Below are positions 23,547 to 35,044 of a stretch of DNA of 64,000 nt, one piece after another. Source of the DNA: Nephrocerus scutellatus (Eukaryota > Arthropoda > Insecta > Diptera > Pipunculidae). The position numbers were made by a program, and so were the translations under genes. Every line of letters starts with the position of its first letter. Position 1 is the stretch's first letter. The DNA lies in the NCBI GenBank assembly GCA_947095585.1, contig OX352762.1:30852669-30916668 (forward strand). The letters are read 5' to 3'. The notes beneath the pieces are model-generated. The model made no database searches and was not told the DNA's origin. It was given only the letters and a program-made list of their open reading frames with translations.

Positions 23547-23848
23547 TAATAATAATAATAATAAAATAATATTCGGCGCGACAGACCGTTGCGGTCCAAG
23601 GCCTAGCTTCTCGCGACTATTTGTGTTGTGCATGTATATTTTTGGACACAAATGGAAGGGACCTACAATTTAAGGCCGGATCTGAACAGCGAATTGTGAG
23701 AAGCTCTCCGTGACAAGTTATTACTCTCGGAACGTTTGTCACCCATTAGCGAGAGGTGGTACACTGTGGAAAATACTTTTGGTGTTACTGGGATTCGAGC
23801 CAGGAACCCTGCTCAGTACCCATGCGCTTTTCCACTGAGCCACGGCGA
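23547..23848 (-). mobile_element. tRNA-derived SINE, full-length copy
   Basis: On the minus strand: a tRNA-like head with A box TGGCTCAGTGG and B box GGCTCGAATCC, then the family body (CTCTCGCTAATGGGTGACAA, GGTCCCTTCCATTTGTGTCC, GGACCGCAACGGTCTGTCG) and an (ATT)n tail at 23570-23547. GAAAATTA occurs at both borders (23541-23548 and 23847-23854), a probable 8-bp target duplication. Confidence 0.8.
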
Positions 23849-24424
23849 AAATTAGTCCATTGAAAATAAAAAAATGTTTCCTTGAAAAATGAAGGCTGAA
23901 ATACAGTATAGCATACAAAGGGTTAGGGCTTTGGGACACATCTCTCCCGAAAGCTCCCATGGAGCAGTTTTCAAAAATCTGGTTTGGGGCTAACGCCCCC
24001 TTTCTGAGAGAGGGGCTTCTGAAGATTGCATTTATTTTTAAAAAAGTGCGTTTTTCTAAGTAACGCGAAGGAAGTATGGGGCTTACTTTAAAAAAGAACG
24101 GTATTTTTATTACCTTTTATATGGTACCAATTAACCCCTAAATCCCCCACAAACTACTTAGAAAATTTTATTTTTCAAAAAATATACTCAAAACTTTGGC
24201 AGCCCCTCCCTCCTAAAGGGGGCGTTTGCCCACTTTTTTGGTGTGTGGGCGGGGGGCTTGGCAATTGGTCAAAATACCGTAGTAGGCTATACAGCTAGTA
24301 CAGTTACCATGGTCAAGTACTAGCCGACCCGAACGCTAATGTCGATGATCAGACGAGAACCAACGTACTCAGGGTAGTGTGTTGGCGAAATTTTAATAGA
24401 CAATTCTCGCGGTAATAAAAGTCG

Positions 24425-24570
24425 ACTTATTGTTAGGCGTTGACGGTGTTTGTTGGGTTGGGTACTGTGGTGGTGGTTGTTTTGGGTATAGTGTTGGGTG
24501 TGTTGTTGATTGAGAGGGTGTTGGAGGGTTAAGGGGTTTTTTGTGTTTTGGTGTCTTGAGGGTTCTTAGT
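24425..24570 (+). repeat. G/T-rich strand-asymmetric tract
   Basis: About 145 bases are almost free of C on the plus strand and are built from TGTTGGG, GGTGTTG and TTGGGTTGGG-like pieces. It is not a clean tandem repeat and not coding. Confidence 0.5.
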
Positions 24571-24680
24571 TTTATTAAAATTGTTACTGTGGCATTTACT
24601 TTTTTGCTAACGATATGAGTGTTGTAATATTCTTGTCCTTATTTTTTTCAATCGCCTAATTTTCTTAATTTTATTCTTAA

Positions 24681-25126
24681 AAAACAACCCATAAAAATTA
24701 AAATTTTTCTTGTAAATTCTCTAATCGGGGACACACACACACACACACACTCACACACACACACACACACACACACGTCCTTTTAGAAGAAATGCAAAGA
24801 TCCGAGGATAAGTGGACAGAAGTGTGTGTATTCGTAACGAATGTGCAAAACGAGCTGCGAAGAATCGAAAATATAAGGCGATCAGCAGCAGCAGAAGACG
24901 CAGAAGGCATAGAGTAATCTGCTAACCAGCCCCGTGATGTAATACCTAACGGCAGTCCCATGGGGAGAGTGGTTGAAGTGTGTAAGGAGGGTTTATGACG
25001 TATGCGTAATTCCTGGTACGAACATTCAGGTTTACGAATCGTGCATGCTAGTACCCCTGGAGGGCTCTACTGGTATCTTTTAGAAGATTCCCCAACTTTG
25101 GCACAGCCATAAAAAAAAAACACACA

Positions 25127-25180
<54 letters not shown>

Positions 25181-25372
25181 TTGTAAAATATTTGTATGGG
25201 AGCCCCCCGAGGGGCTACAAATTTTAATAGAAAGTGTTGTCTTGGGAGATATACATGTGTGCAAAATTTCAATAAAATCGGGCTGTAGGAAGTGGGTTAA
25301 AAATTGATCACAAGATTTGGCCAGCCAGCCAGCCAGCCAGCCACGGGCAAGTGAAGTTAATATAGAGAATTT
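24681..25372 (-). mobile_element. Repeat family A copy 3, split by a 340-bp insert
   Basis: Left border AAAACAACCCATAAAAATTA, TAAATTCTCTAATC, then (CA)n at 24730-24775. The element resumes at a second (CA)n at 25121-25178 and runs through GTATGGGAGCCCCCCGAGG, ATATACATGTGT, the (CCAG)n block and GAAGTTAATATAGAGAATTT at 25372. The insert 24780-25118 lies exactly between two CA arrays and has a 40-codon open stretch (EEMQRSEDKWTEVCVFVTN) of unknown origin. Confidence 0.65.
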
Positions 25373-25439
25373 AAAAATTAAAAATGAAGATTTATCTGCA
25401 GGCGATTTATTACGAAATATACCCAGCAACTTTTTTTCT

Positions 25440-26760
25440 AGAAAATTACAAGGAATATGCGGGGTTTATTTGTTCTTGCCAGAATAACCATTTTACGAAC
25501 AATCAAATTTAAACTAAACTATTAGTATTGAACAATACTATTAACTCATACCCAAATAAGCCATTTTGCACCTTAGTACTTAGCATGCATTTAAAAAGAG
25601 CTTACAATCATTTCTTAATCAAGTAATGTCAATGTCAATGTTATGGCTTAAAACATAACACTGCGACTGATCAAGAAAACTGAAATGTAGCGGTTCAAGA
25701 AATATAACAACAAAGTTTGGCTCCTGATAGGATTCTAAGCGAATACTATTAGAAAACAAGTAAATGTTTAATTTTCTATCAAAAGATACCAACAGTGACC
25801 TTGTAGCTAGAAGCGTTTAAGAGTTACAGCTACGTAAAATGAATCAACCCTTTAAGTATTTGCCAACTAAACGGATACCCCCTGTATAGACAAAAAGGAG
25901 TCAAGTCAAATTAAATAAAGTTTTTAAAATCCGAAAGCACTTGGTAATCCGTTTTATAATAATAGCTGCTAAAGCAGAACTTAAGACATACTTTGTGCAA
26001 CCGGTAGGCTCCCAAGCAATTTTTTGTATTTCAGACCAACAACAGCAACATAAAAAAGGCTTATCAAAATAAAGTTTATATCACTTTGAACTCTAAAATG
26101 AAAAAGCATTTTTGGCTTAGCTTTTTTGATTTATATTTGACTTATAACATAATATTTAACTAACTTTAAAATTAAATATTAATAATGTATAGTTTTATCC
26201 AATTTTAAAGCAAAAGTATATGTACTTACTTTTGTCACGTACCATTTTAGATGACACAATATAATAATATATATGTATTAGCTATAAAGGTATTCTATGT
26301 ATCGGTTTACATAAACACAGATGCTTCTTATGTAAAAGTTGCTTTTCTTCGGTAAAGACGTAAAGAAGGATTGAATAATTTCCCTCTTACGCTTGTGTGG
26401 TCGTTGGAGGACAATCAATTATTCACATTTCAAAATGAAACTTTGGGGTTGAACTCTAATTTGTTGATGCTTTATGCAAGGAAATAATTTTTTATTTAAC
26501 CTTTATCTTTTACTCCAACTTTATATTTTATTGAATGTTTTGTTACTAGCAGTTCTGTGACGATTAACGCCCTGGGCTGGTTGTGAGCTCTAGTGCGCTT
26601 ATACGCACCATCATTACCAGCTGTGAGACTGCCTCGTTCTCTCATACAACTGCTACTTATACTTTAGTTGTTAAAAAAATAGCGTAGTTAACATAATAGT
26701 AAACTATCTACTCGGACGGGATTATCATATACTGCAAAAATATTCACCCGATTAAGCGCC
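25440..26760. other. Intronic DNA, no assigned feature
   Basis: AT-rich and without open frames of note. No repeats shared with the rest of the window were spotted. Confidence 0.35.
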
Positions 26761-26769
26761 AAAAACCAA

Positions 26770-29215
26770 TTGTTGCTTATGTCCTATATCCCCTTGTGGG
26801 TCCTAGGGCCTCTACTACGACTACGCGCCATCGCGTGCGGTTTCTGGCAATGAGCTTCAGCTCTCTTCAACTCTTTCCCAATTGCCGTGACTCCTCCTCA
26901 ACTGTTCTGCGCCACGTATTTCTCGGACGACCTGTTCTTCTACCCTCTTGAGATAACGGATTCCATTGCATCGTGTAGTTTGCTATAGAACTGTCGCCTT
27001 TTCGGAGTGTATGACCAATCCACTGCCACTTCCGTCGTTGGATGGTTGTGCCTATTGGTTCCTGACCCGTTCACTGGTAAACATGTTCGTTAGAGATACG
27101 GTTAGGCCAGAAAACCCTTAAGATGTTCCGTAGGCACCTATTTTCGAACGTTTGTAATCTTTTTGTGATAGTAGCAGCCAACTTCCAAGTGCTGCACCTA
27201 TATAACAGCACAGATTCAACATTTAAACGGAACAGTCGCAGCTTCGTGTTTTAGCTGATCGCATTGCTTCGACATCATTCCAAACACTGATTTTACTTTG
27301 CCGATTCGGTTGACAATGTCCTGTTCGGTTCCACCTTCGGTCGAGACAATACTCCCAATATATGGGAAACTCTTTACTCTCTCTACCGGTTGTCCAGCAA
27401 TGTTAACTTGAGTTACTGAGTTAGTGCCGAGGTTGATGATTTTGGTTTTGGCAGTATTCCACATTTGTTGTCATTTGGTGCAGCTCCATAATCCTGTGTG
27501 AGAGTAAACAAACGTCGTCAGCGTAGTCCAGATGTTTGAATTGAGATGTAAGAGTCCAACAAATTCCTCCGTTTCCAGTAGATAAAGCTGCGCGAAGCAC
27601 TTCGGTAGTCACTAAGAAAAAGAGTATCGGCGATAGAATGCAACCTTGTCGTACCCCACTTAGGATCTCGAATTCCTCTGACAGCTTTCCTCTATGCAGC
27701 ACATGACATTTAGAGCAATCATTGGTTGCTTTAATAATAGCTATTAGTTTATCGGGTATACCTCTCCTGCGCAAGGCGAGCCAGATAAACTGTCTGTTGA
27801 CACTGTCAAACGCCTTCTCAAAATCGATGAACAGCAGGCACAGTGGTGACCGGAATTCAACGCACTGTTCAATAATGATCCGCAGGGTATTGATGTGGTC
27901 TACACAGGAGGATCCAGTGCGGAAACCTGCTTATTCGGCATCAAGTGTATCTTCCAGATGTTTCTAGTTCGCACAAGTACTAACTTTGGCTATTACCTTT
28001 GCAACAGGAAGAACGCAAATGTCTCTCCAGTTTTCGCACTCCATAAGACTACCTTTTTTAGGAAGCTTGGCAATCTTTCCCTTTTTCCACTCGTCGGGGA
28101 AACTTTCTGCCTCACAAGCTCTTTCTACAAGAGGATATTAAAGCTCTGCTGATGTCGTAAGAGAGGCACGCCGAAGCTCTACGGGTATACCATCTAGTCC
28201 TACCGACTTGTTGTTCTTTAGTGCGTTGATCGCGGTAGCGAGCTCATCTTTACTGGGAGGTGAGGTGCTAGTTCGGGAAATTGTTACTTCCGGCAGCACC
28301 GTTTGATTTTGGTGCATATCATTGGCGAATACACGGTTAAGACCGTAGAAAAATGTTCCTTCCATCACATGAGCTGATTCTCATCTGAAAGTACGAGTAC
28401 GGCACCATCTAAGCCTCTCAACAGATGTTGGCTAGAGCGGTGACCACCTGTCAGCTCTTTGGTGATTCTGTAAACGGTTCTGCTATCGCACCTGCTCGAT
28501 GCTTCCTCTGCTTCTGAGGCCAGGTTGTTAATATAATTTAGTTAGTTTGTCACGTCTTACACTACGCTGCACTTCTCTCATTTTTCTTCGATACAAGGAC
28601 TCTAGCTCGACCCTAGCTGCTGCTGGGGTATCTACAATACGAGCTTAAAGTAGCTTACGTTCTTCAATTGTCCTCCAGGTATCCTCGGTAAGCTACGTGT
28701 TGTGCCTTGCCTGTGAAAACATTTTTCAGAGCTTTTCAATGTTCTTGGATGGTTGTCGGCAGTGAGCTGCTGATTGCTTCCACTCCTTGCGATAAGTGAT
28801 CCCTTAATTGTTGTACTGAGGGGATCTTTAGCCGGTCGATGTTACCTGGGCATTCGGATGATATTGCGGAGTCTTTGAACTGATGCAGTACGCAACCGAT
28901 GATGCCCTACCATACCCATGTCGGCTCCTCGTCTGTTTCGGACCTCTAAAAGCTGTCCTTTAACGTCGGTTGATCGCCACATGGTCGATTTGGTTGGATG
29001 ATGATTGCCTGTCAGTTGACACCCAGCTGACTTTATGGCAGGTCTTTTGATCAAACATGGTGCCTCCTGTGACAAGTGAAAAGTTGGTTGATGTTACAGA
29101 AATCAACAAATATTTCAAACCAACCTTAGTCCGGGTACAATAGCCAAATGTCGTCATTATTCGATCATTACATATCCGAGTCGTTGTGTCGGTATCAGTA
29201 GTGGGCATTTTTCGG
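26770..29215 (-). mobile_element. RTE-like non-LTR retrotransposon, second family (RTE2)
   Basis: Minus-strand pieces in 5' to 3' order: endonuclease part with TCHKVSWVSTDRQSSSNQID and NRRGADMGMVGHHRL (29208-28842); linker/RT start ELATAINALKNNKSVGLDGI (28368-28138); RT palm with SGVRQGCILSPILF and the intact catalytic box LDYADDVCLLSHR (27774-27421); thumb NIAGQPVERVKSFPYIGSIV (27464-27216). The order and phrases are those of RTE-clade elements. The frame is broken between each piece. It differs in sequence from RTE1. Confidence 0.8.
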
Positions 29216-29392
29216 TACCCCAGGGTGCTAACCCACGCTTCCTAGACTAGAAACGCTAGGCCGTTCGCACTTGCAATTTTAGCCTACATATATAAGGATT
29301 TACACACATAGTTGACGGGGGACGGGGAGGTAAAGCGCTACTGGCTCAAACCAAGTTTTTATCACTCAGTAGTTTCCCGATCAATCGCAATG

Positions 29393-29760
29393 CAGAGCCC
29401 GAAGGGCGAAGCTAACATTCAGAGGACATGATAATTTTTTCAGCGAGCGTGTGTACATTTGTACGTTTGTACGTTTATACATTGGTCAGTTTGCCGTGTC
29501 GTTTATCTAGGCTTCTACCAGTCAAAATTTGATGGGACTTGTTTTAACACAAATGGATAGCGCTCGGATTGCTATGGCGTAACTTGTTCATTCATAGGTG
29601 TTACTAACCCTGAGGAAACTGGGAAAAATACCAAATCTACGCATCGCTATCGATTTTTTTAAGCCTAAAGATTTGCAAAGTTAAATGTGGTTTTTTTAGA
29701 TATCGCTTATGTCTGAAAGACCGCTTATGAATGAAATACCTACATTTAACGTTATTGTTT
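29393..29760 (+). mobile_element. Repeat family B copy 2
   Basis: It begins GAGCCCGAAGGGCGAAG and contains TTTTTTCAGCGAGCGTGTGT, GGCTTCTACCAGTCAAAATT, GATGGGACTTG, then ATCTACGCATCGCTATCGAT and CCTACATTTAACGTT. Nearly the same text is found at 36063-36405. Its hairpin end is missing, and it abuts the Jockey fragment. Confidence 0.6.
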
Positions 29761-29804
29761 GTTGTTTGAAGTCGTGCAGTTTCTGTTGTAATATTTTAGT
29801 GATT

Positions 29805-30480
29805 TTATTTAAATCGGTCTTGTAGACTGGGTATCTTGATTGTTGCCATTTCATCGTCAAGTTGGTCTTCAGTTTGTGGCCTAGTTGTAAGATTTAGTTC
29901 TTCGTGTAGCATATGTTGCGAACAATTCCAAACCGTGCATTTATTTACAAGCTGTGTATTTTGTTCTTTCAATATTATGTGGTCGAATAGTGTTAAGAAG
30001 ACTGGAGAATGATCAGAGCTGAGGTCCGCTCCTTCTTCGACTAACATACAATTTTTGGTTATTTGGCTGGTGATAAAAAAGTCAAGTAAGTCAGGAGACT
30101 AAGAAAATCAGTTTGCCAGGTTGTAGGTTTTCCAGTTGAAATTAATTCAGAACCCGTTTCTTGTATTCCCAGTGGGTGTGTTTGGCGATGAAATCACCTC
30201 CCCCCCCCTATCAAGCTTATTTATTATTATGAGTTTGGATTAGATCTTTATATTGAAGGCATTTATTTAAATGTTTTATCTAGCTGTATACAACTGTTTG
30301 AGGTAAGACGTTGGCTTTAGTTTTTATAGTAATCGATACTGCTTGAAAAGAAGCAGAACAGAATTTATTATACTGGCACCTCGAGCATTATGACTTGGAT
30401 GGTTAGCACAGTACACATCGTAATTTTTAAATTTGACAAAGACTTGTTAGGTGAGTTTCGGAAATTAGGAAAACATCAAT
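29805..30480 (-). mobile_element. Jockey-type LINE, endonuclease-domain fragment
   Basis: The minus strand encodes, across frameshifts, a start-of-domain piece with CANHPSHNARGAS, then FIAKHTHWEYKKR (the GDFNAKHTHWG box), SPDLLDFFITSQI and finally EEGADLSSDHSPVFLTLFDH. These are hallmark segments of the Jockey apurinic-type endonuclease. The RT domain is absent. Confidence 0.75.
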
Positions 30481-30581
30481 TTTTGTTTAGGTTTAATATG
30501 GATAGAAGTTAATTTTTGTTAAATATGACCATTAAAAATTGGACACAAATTATATAAATCTAATAGATCCCACTTTGTATG

Positions 30582-30656
30582 CAAAAATATACATGCTCAA
30601 CACAAATGGTTGCGAGAAGCCAGGCCTTAGACCGCAATGGTCTGTCGTACCGAATA
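30582..30656 (+). mobile_element. tRNA-derived SINE, tail part only
   Basis: Contains ATATACATGCTCAACACAAA, GCGAGAAGCCAGGCCTTAGA and CGCAATGGTCTGTCGTACCG, the 3' part of the SINE family in plus orientation. The head is absent. Confidence 0.65.
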
Positions 30657-30920
30657 TATAGATCCCACTTTTGCAATACATTTTTTATTGATGAAATAAG
30701 AAAATACTTAAAAAATTAATATTTTATTTAATCTTGATAGCTTTTTTTCATATTTGCATATTTTAGTCATATTTTCCCTTGATAATGGTCCGAAAGACCG
30801 AAATATTGGAATAATTTGAATAAAATTTTTATATTTTAAATAAAGTCTATAGAAAGCTACCACGATTAAATAAAATATTATTAAAGACTTTAAATATTAA
30901 TAATAATCAATAATAATTTC

Positions 30921-31770
30921 AAAAAAAAACAACCCATAAAAATTAAAAATTTTCATCTAAATTCTCTAATCACATTTGATATGGGAGCCCCTCATCCTGG
31001 GCCATTTTGTTTTTTTTATTGTAGGAGAAAATCATCGAAACAGACATTTGACATCAGATGTTAAAATTGAAAATGCTCAGATCATTTTATTCTGAGCACT
31101 TAGAGCACGCTCATAATCTGAGCAAATAAGAAACACGAACTTTTATCTTGAGAACTCTTTGACTGCTCTGAACTAATTTATGAAAACGCGAAATGACAGA
31201 ATATTGCGAAAACTTGTTGTTCTATCTGTAAGTTGATATCGACAACAAAAAACGACATCAATAAAAATACAAATCAGTAAATAAGTAAGTAAGTTGAATT
31301 AAGCATAACACATTTATGTCTCGTTTCATTTACTGGGTTCATTTGTGCGTGAGCTCTCTCTCTCTCTACTACCAAAACCATGCAGCGCAGCCGACTGCGC
31401 AGCACACACCGCACACAGTCCATAAAGGGCGACGAATATCTGATGCCAGTATACATATTTAAAAAATGTATAAGGGCGTTGCGGCCGAACTTGGGACCCG
31501 ATCACTACCAAATTTTCGAAAAAGTATTGTTTATTGGGTATACACATGTGTGTAAATTTTTTAAAATTTTTGTAGGGGAGCCCCCCAACCCCGCAGCCCG
31601 AGGAGCCTCAAAATAGAATTAATAGAAAGTGTTGTCTCCGGAAATACACATCTGTGCAAAATTTCAATAAAATCGGGCCATGGGAAGTGGGTTAAAAATT
31701 GATCGCAAGATTCCACGACAGACGACCGACGACCGACCCACGGGCAAGTGAAGTTAATATAGAGAATTTA
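30921..31770 (-). mobile_element. Repeat family A copy 4
   Basis: Left end AACAACCCATAAAAATTAA and TAAATTCTCTAATC; right end GTGAAGTTAATATAGAGAAT. Body blocks GTAGGGGAGCCCCCC, ACACATCTGTGCAAAATTTC, AAAATCGGGCCATGGGAAGT. The microsatellite slots hold (TC)n at about 31350 and (GACC)n at about 31720. The block 31375-31445 (GCAGCGCAGC, GCGCAGCACACACC) recurs at about 17345 and about 49440 in other copies. Confidence 0.65.
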
Positions 31771-31894
31771 AAAAATAATGTTTGAAAAAATATAAGTATG
31801 TAGATACATAACTATACTGCCTCAACTTGTAAAACTATATCAGGCACAAAGATTTAATTGCAAAAAGCGGACCTCTTTTCACTGTTTCCGATTT

Positions 31895-32165
31895 CTGTCC
31901 GATGGTACATAACTGGTTTGGAAATACCTATACACCAAACTGAGCGAGAGGTTCGAATCTCAGAACAACACCAAAAAGCTTTTTCACGGTCGCGAATGTC
32001 TGATAAACGTACGAGAGTAAAAACTATCACGGTAAGCTTCTCAATTCGCCTTTCGGGTAACGCTTTAAATTGTAGGTCCCTTCCATTTATGTGCAGAAAT
32101 ATAACACGCACAGCACGAATGTTCGCGAAAAATTAAGCCCTGGACCACAACGGTCTTTTGCGCCA
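31895..32165 (+). mobile_element. tRNA-derived SINE, diverged copy
   Basis: A B box GGTTCGAATCTC at about 31950 is followed by AACACCAAAAAGCTTTTTCA, which defines a subfamily shared with 33740 and 44741. The common body TAGGTCCCTTCCATTTATGT and GGACCACAACGGTCTTTTGC ends it. The A box is degraded. Confidence 0.65.
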
Positions 32166-32169
32166 GCCA

Positions 32170-33735
32170 ATCCAAGAGATAAGTCAAGCCACATTCCTAT
32201 CATCCATTTGCCAATTATATTTATCAAACAACTTGAAAACATGTGAACGGAGTCCATAGACCAGTCTCGTTCCAAAATATGACGGTTGGTGTTCGTTTGC
32301 CAAATTCAGTTCAAACTAAATTTAATCCATTAGAAGGTTAGATTGCACCAATTTGAAAACTATTAATTTTTTTCTCGATAAAACCTACTATTTTACTATA
32401 TTTTTTCTTATAATTGGTGATTAGTACGATTACCAGTAAATATCATAAAACAACTAAAGTAGATTGTCCATACATCGTCGTACCGGCGCAGCGTCCCATC
32501 ATCACACAAAAAGTTAAAATGTTTAAGCAACAACTTCGATAGCTTTAGCCTAATTATCAACTCAATTATAATGTTTTCCTTTTTGTTGGAAAAAAGAATC
32601 TAATGTAATAATAAAAACCAATAACCCCACGCAGTTGCGTGGACTTGTATGAGTACACGTACATAATATATCGCAAATGCAAGTATGTGCATATACCAAT
32701 TCATATTGATTACATCATGTTAAGGGCATCCATAGTGCCACTGCCAGGAACTAAGCCGCATGTGTGGATGTGCTCTGCTCATTTTTTGCACAGTTACAAT
32801 ATTAATACATTTGAGATGCAGGAGACGAGGTAATTCGCTGCCCGCCCGTGGTGTTATCCTGAGAACACGTCGATAATAACTTTAGTTGCAATGACAACAA
32901 AACTAAATCGAAACTATTCCCCTTAACTTAGCTTACAGCTGTTGTTGTGTTGTGTCCGATAAGTTTTAATGAGGTACTACACTTGTCATGAGACAAGCTC
33001 ATTTTAAGTGTAGAGAATCGTAGAGGGCAGGGATAATTAATATTATGACGCTTACTTGGGTTAAATGTATTGAAATTTTATTCGAAAAATGTTAATTAAG
33101 CGTTTATGATGTTTTTCACAAAAACAGATGTCGATTTTCATACCATAAGCATAAATAGATTTTGTATGTATGTATAGAGTAGTTGTTCTAAATGTTCATT
33201 TTCTTTTGGGAGTGGAAAATGATTTTTTTCCTCCCTTGGAGCATTTTTATCGAATTACTTGGAATTTTTACAAAAAGAGCACTTCTATTGTGTGCCAAGG
33301 AACATGATGCGATGCTTGTGTAATTTTTATAGTTTTTTTTTTAATAAAACGTGTTATTAATAGTTACGTTTTATGTGAGGCGACAGTTTCTTTGCGTACG
33401 AACCCGTAATTTCGATGCGTTTGTAAAAAAAGTAGAGCCACTCTACAAAAAAATTTGAGAGTTTTCCAAAGTGCTCTAGATCAAAAAAAGGATTTTCCCC
33501 TCCCACTTCTGTTTGCTCGTAAACATAAGAGTTGCACTACTTTTCACGCGCGCATACGAAATAACGTCAAAATGAAGTAAAATAATATTTTACCGCAAAG
33601 TTTTGTAATTTATAATTTTTATTCAAAAGCTGCCAAGCCAAGTCCACATAAATAGTACATACAAATTTATACTGACATTTATTTGGCTGCGTCATGGCTG
33701 CGTCATTTTAAAAAATTTACACACTAACCATGTTT
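32170..33735. other. Intronic DNA, no assigned feature
   Basis: AT-rich. Short TGTATGTATG-type runs occur near 33170. No coding frames or shared repeats recognised. Confidence 0.3.
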
Positions 33736-33739
33736 TGGA

Positions 33740-33988
33740 CAATTGAAAGGAAGGTTTGAACTTCGAATCCCAGGAAAATAACACAAAGCTTTTCAATAGT
33801 CCTACCTCTCGTGAATGTCTTCCAAACTTCCGAGAGTTATAACTGTCCTGAAAAAGCTTCTTAATTCGTCTGTCTGAAATTGCTTTGAACTATAGGTCAC
33901 TTCCATTTGTGTGCGAAAATAAAACACGCATATCGCGAGAAACTAGGCTCTGGACCACAACTGTCAATTGTGCGCCAAATATTATTTT
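33740..33988 (+). mobile_element. tRNA-derived SINE, diverged copy
   Basis: B-box-like AACTTCGAATCCC, then the AACACAAAGCTTTTCAATAG subfamily sequence, TAGGTCACTTCCATTTGTGT, ATCGCGAGAAACTAGGCTCT and a tail beginning ATATTATTTT. The A box is lost. It is followed immediately by a family A element. Confidence 0.65.
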
Positions 33989-34011
33989 TAAAATGCTTCT
34001 TCTTCGGTACA

Positions 34012-35040
34012 AAAATAAAACCACCAATAAAAATTAAATTTTTTTTATGTAAATTCTCTAAAAGGAGATACAGAGCCGCTTTACTTCAAACTATTTACAA
34101 AAACTGTTGTCACCGGAGATACACATGTGTAAAAAAAATTTATTGGAGCCCGCGACCATGGGGTCCGATCACATCAAAATTTCAATAGGAAGTGCTGTCA
34201 TCGCAGATGTGTTGAAAATTTGAAGAAAATCGGGCTAGTTTTAAAAATATTTATATGGGCCTCAGGGCCCTCAGCGCCTGGACACTCCGAAAAATTTACA
34301 AAAAATGTTGCAAATTGGAGATACACATGTGTTTAAAATTTTAAGAAATCGGGTCCGTTTACTGTAAAAATGTTACAGAAAGTTTGGTTCATCGGAAATA
34401 CACATGTGCTTAAAATTTGAAGCAATCGGGCTAATTTTTAAAAAAAAATTGTATGGGTACCACTCGGGCCTCAGGGCCCGTTCAATCTAAAAATTTTACA
34501 AAAAGTGTACATGTGTTTAAAATTTGAAGAAAATGGGGCTAATTTTCAATTTCACTCCACAAATTTTACAAACAGTTTTGTCTATCGTACATACACCTGT
34601 GTTTAAAATTGGAAGAAATCGGGCTTATTTTTAATATTTTTTTATGGGCACCCCTCGGGCTTCAGGGCCCTGTTCACTCAAAAATTTTACAAAGAGTTTT
34701 GTCCATCGGAGATACAGATTGGTTTAAAATTTGTAGAAAATCCGGCTAGCTTTTTAAAAATTTATATAAATAATTTTTACAAGAAGTGCCATCGGAGATA
34801 CAAATGTATGTACAATTTAAAGAAAATCGGGTTAATTTGTTTAAAAAATTTGTATGGGGCCTCACGACCCCGGGGTCCGGGGTCTCCAAAATTTTTACAA
34901 AAAGTTTTGTCCATCAGTGATACACATGTATATAAAATTTGAAGAAAATCGGGTTATTTTTTTTTTTAGCAAGATTCCAAGACAAACAAACAAACAAACA
35001 AACAAACACACGGACACGCGAAGTTAATATAGAGAATTTA
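34012..35040 (-). mobile_element. Repeat family A copy 5, with an internally amplified core
   Basis: Ends: AATAAAAATTAAATTT and TAAATTCTCTA at the left, ACGCGAAGTTAATATAGAGA at the right. The (CAAA)n microsatellite is at about 34982-35008. The core repeats a unit of about 120 bp many times, each with TACAAAAAGT, a GAGATACACATGTG-like box, AAATCGGGCT and GGGCCTCAGGGCCC. It is the longest copy, about 1.03 kb against 0.3-0.5 kb for the simple ones. Confidence 0.7.
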
Positions 35041-35044
35041 ATGA

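Larger units (their letters stand above)
23457..25438. repeat. Inverted repeat pair, about 55 bp arms, 1.9 kb apart
   Basis: Left arm at about 23460-23510 contains AAGTTGCTGGGTAT and AAATCGCCTGCAGATAAATC. The right arm at about 25384-25438 carries the reverse complement with a few differences. Between them lie a SINE, a G/T-rich tract and a family A element. They may be termini of a composite mobile unit or two copies of a short repeat. Confidence 0.6.

Noticed and set aside
23739..23960. Minus-strand 73-codon frame with AVAQWKSAWVLSRVPGSNPS
   Set aside because: This is the translated tRNA-like head of the SINE, a well-known false protein signature.
25048..25429. Minus-strand frames with long CVCVCV runs
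   Set aside because: Translation of the (CA)n microsatellite inside repeat family A.
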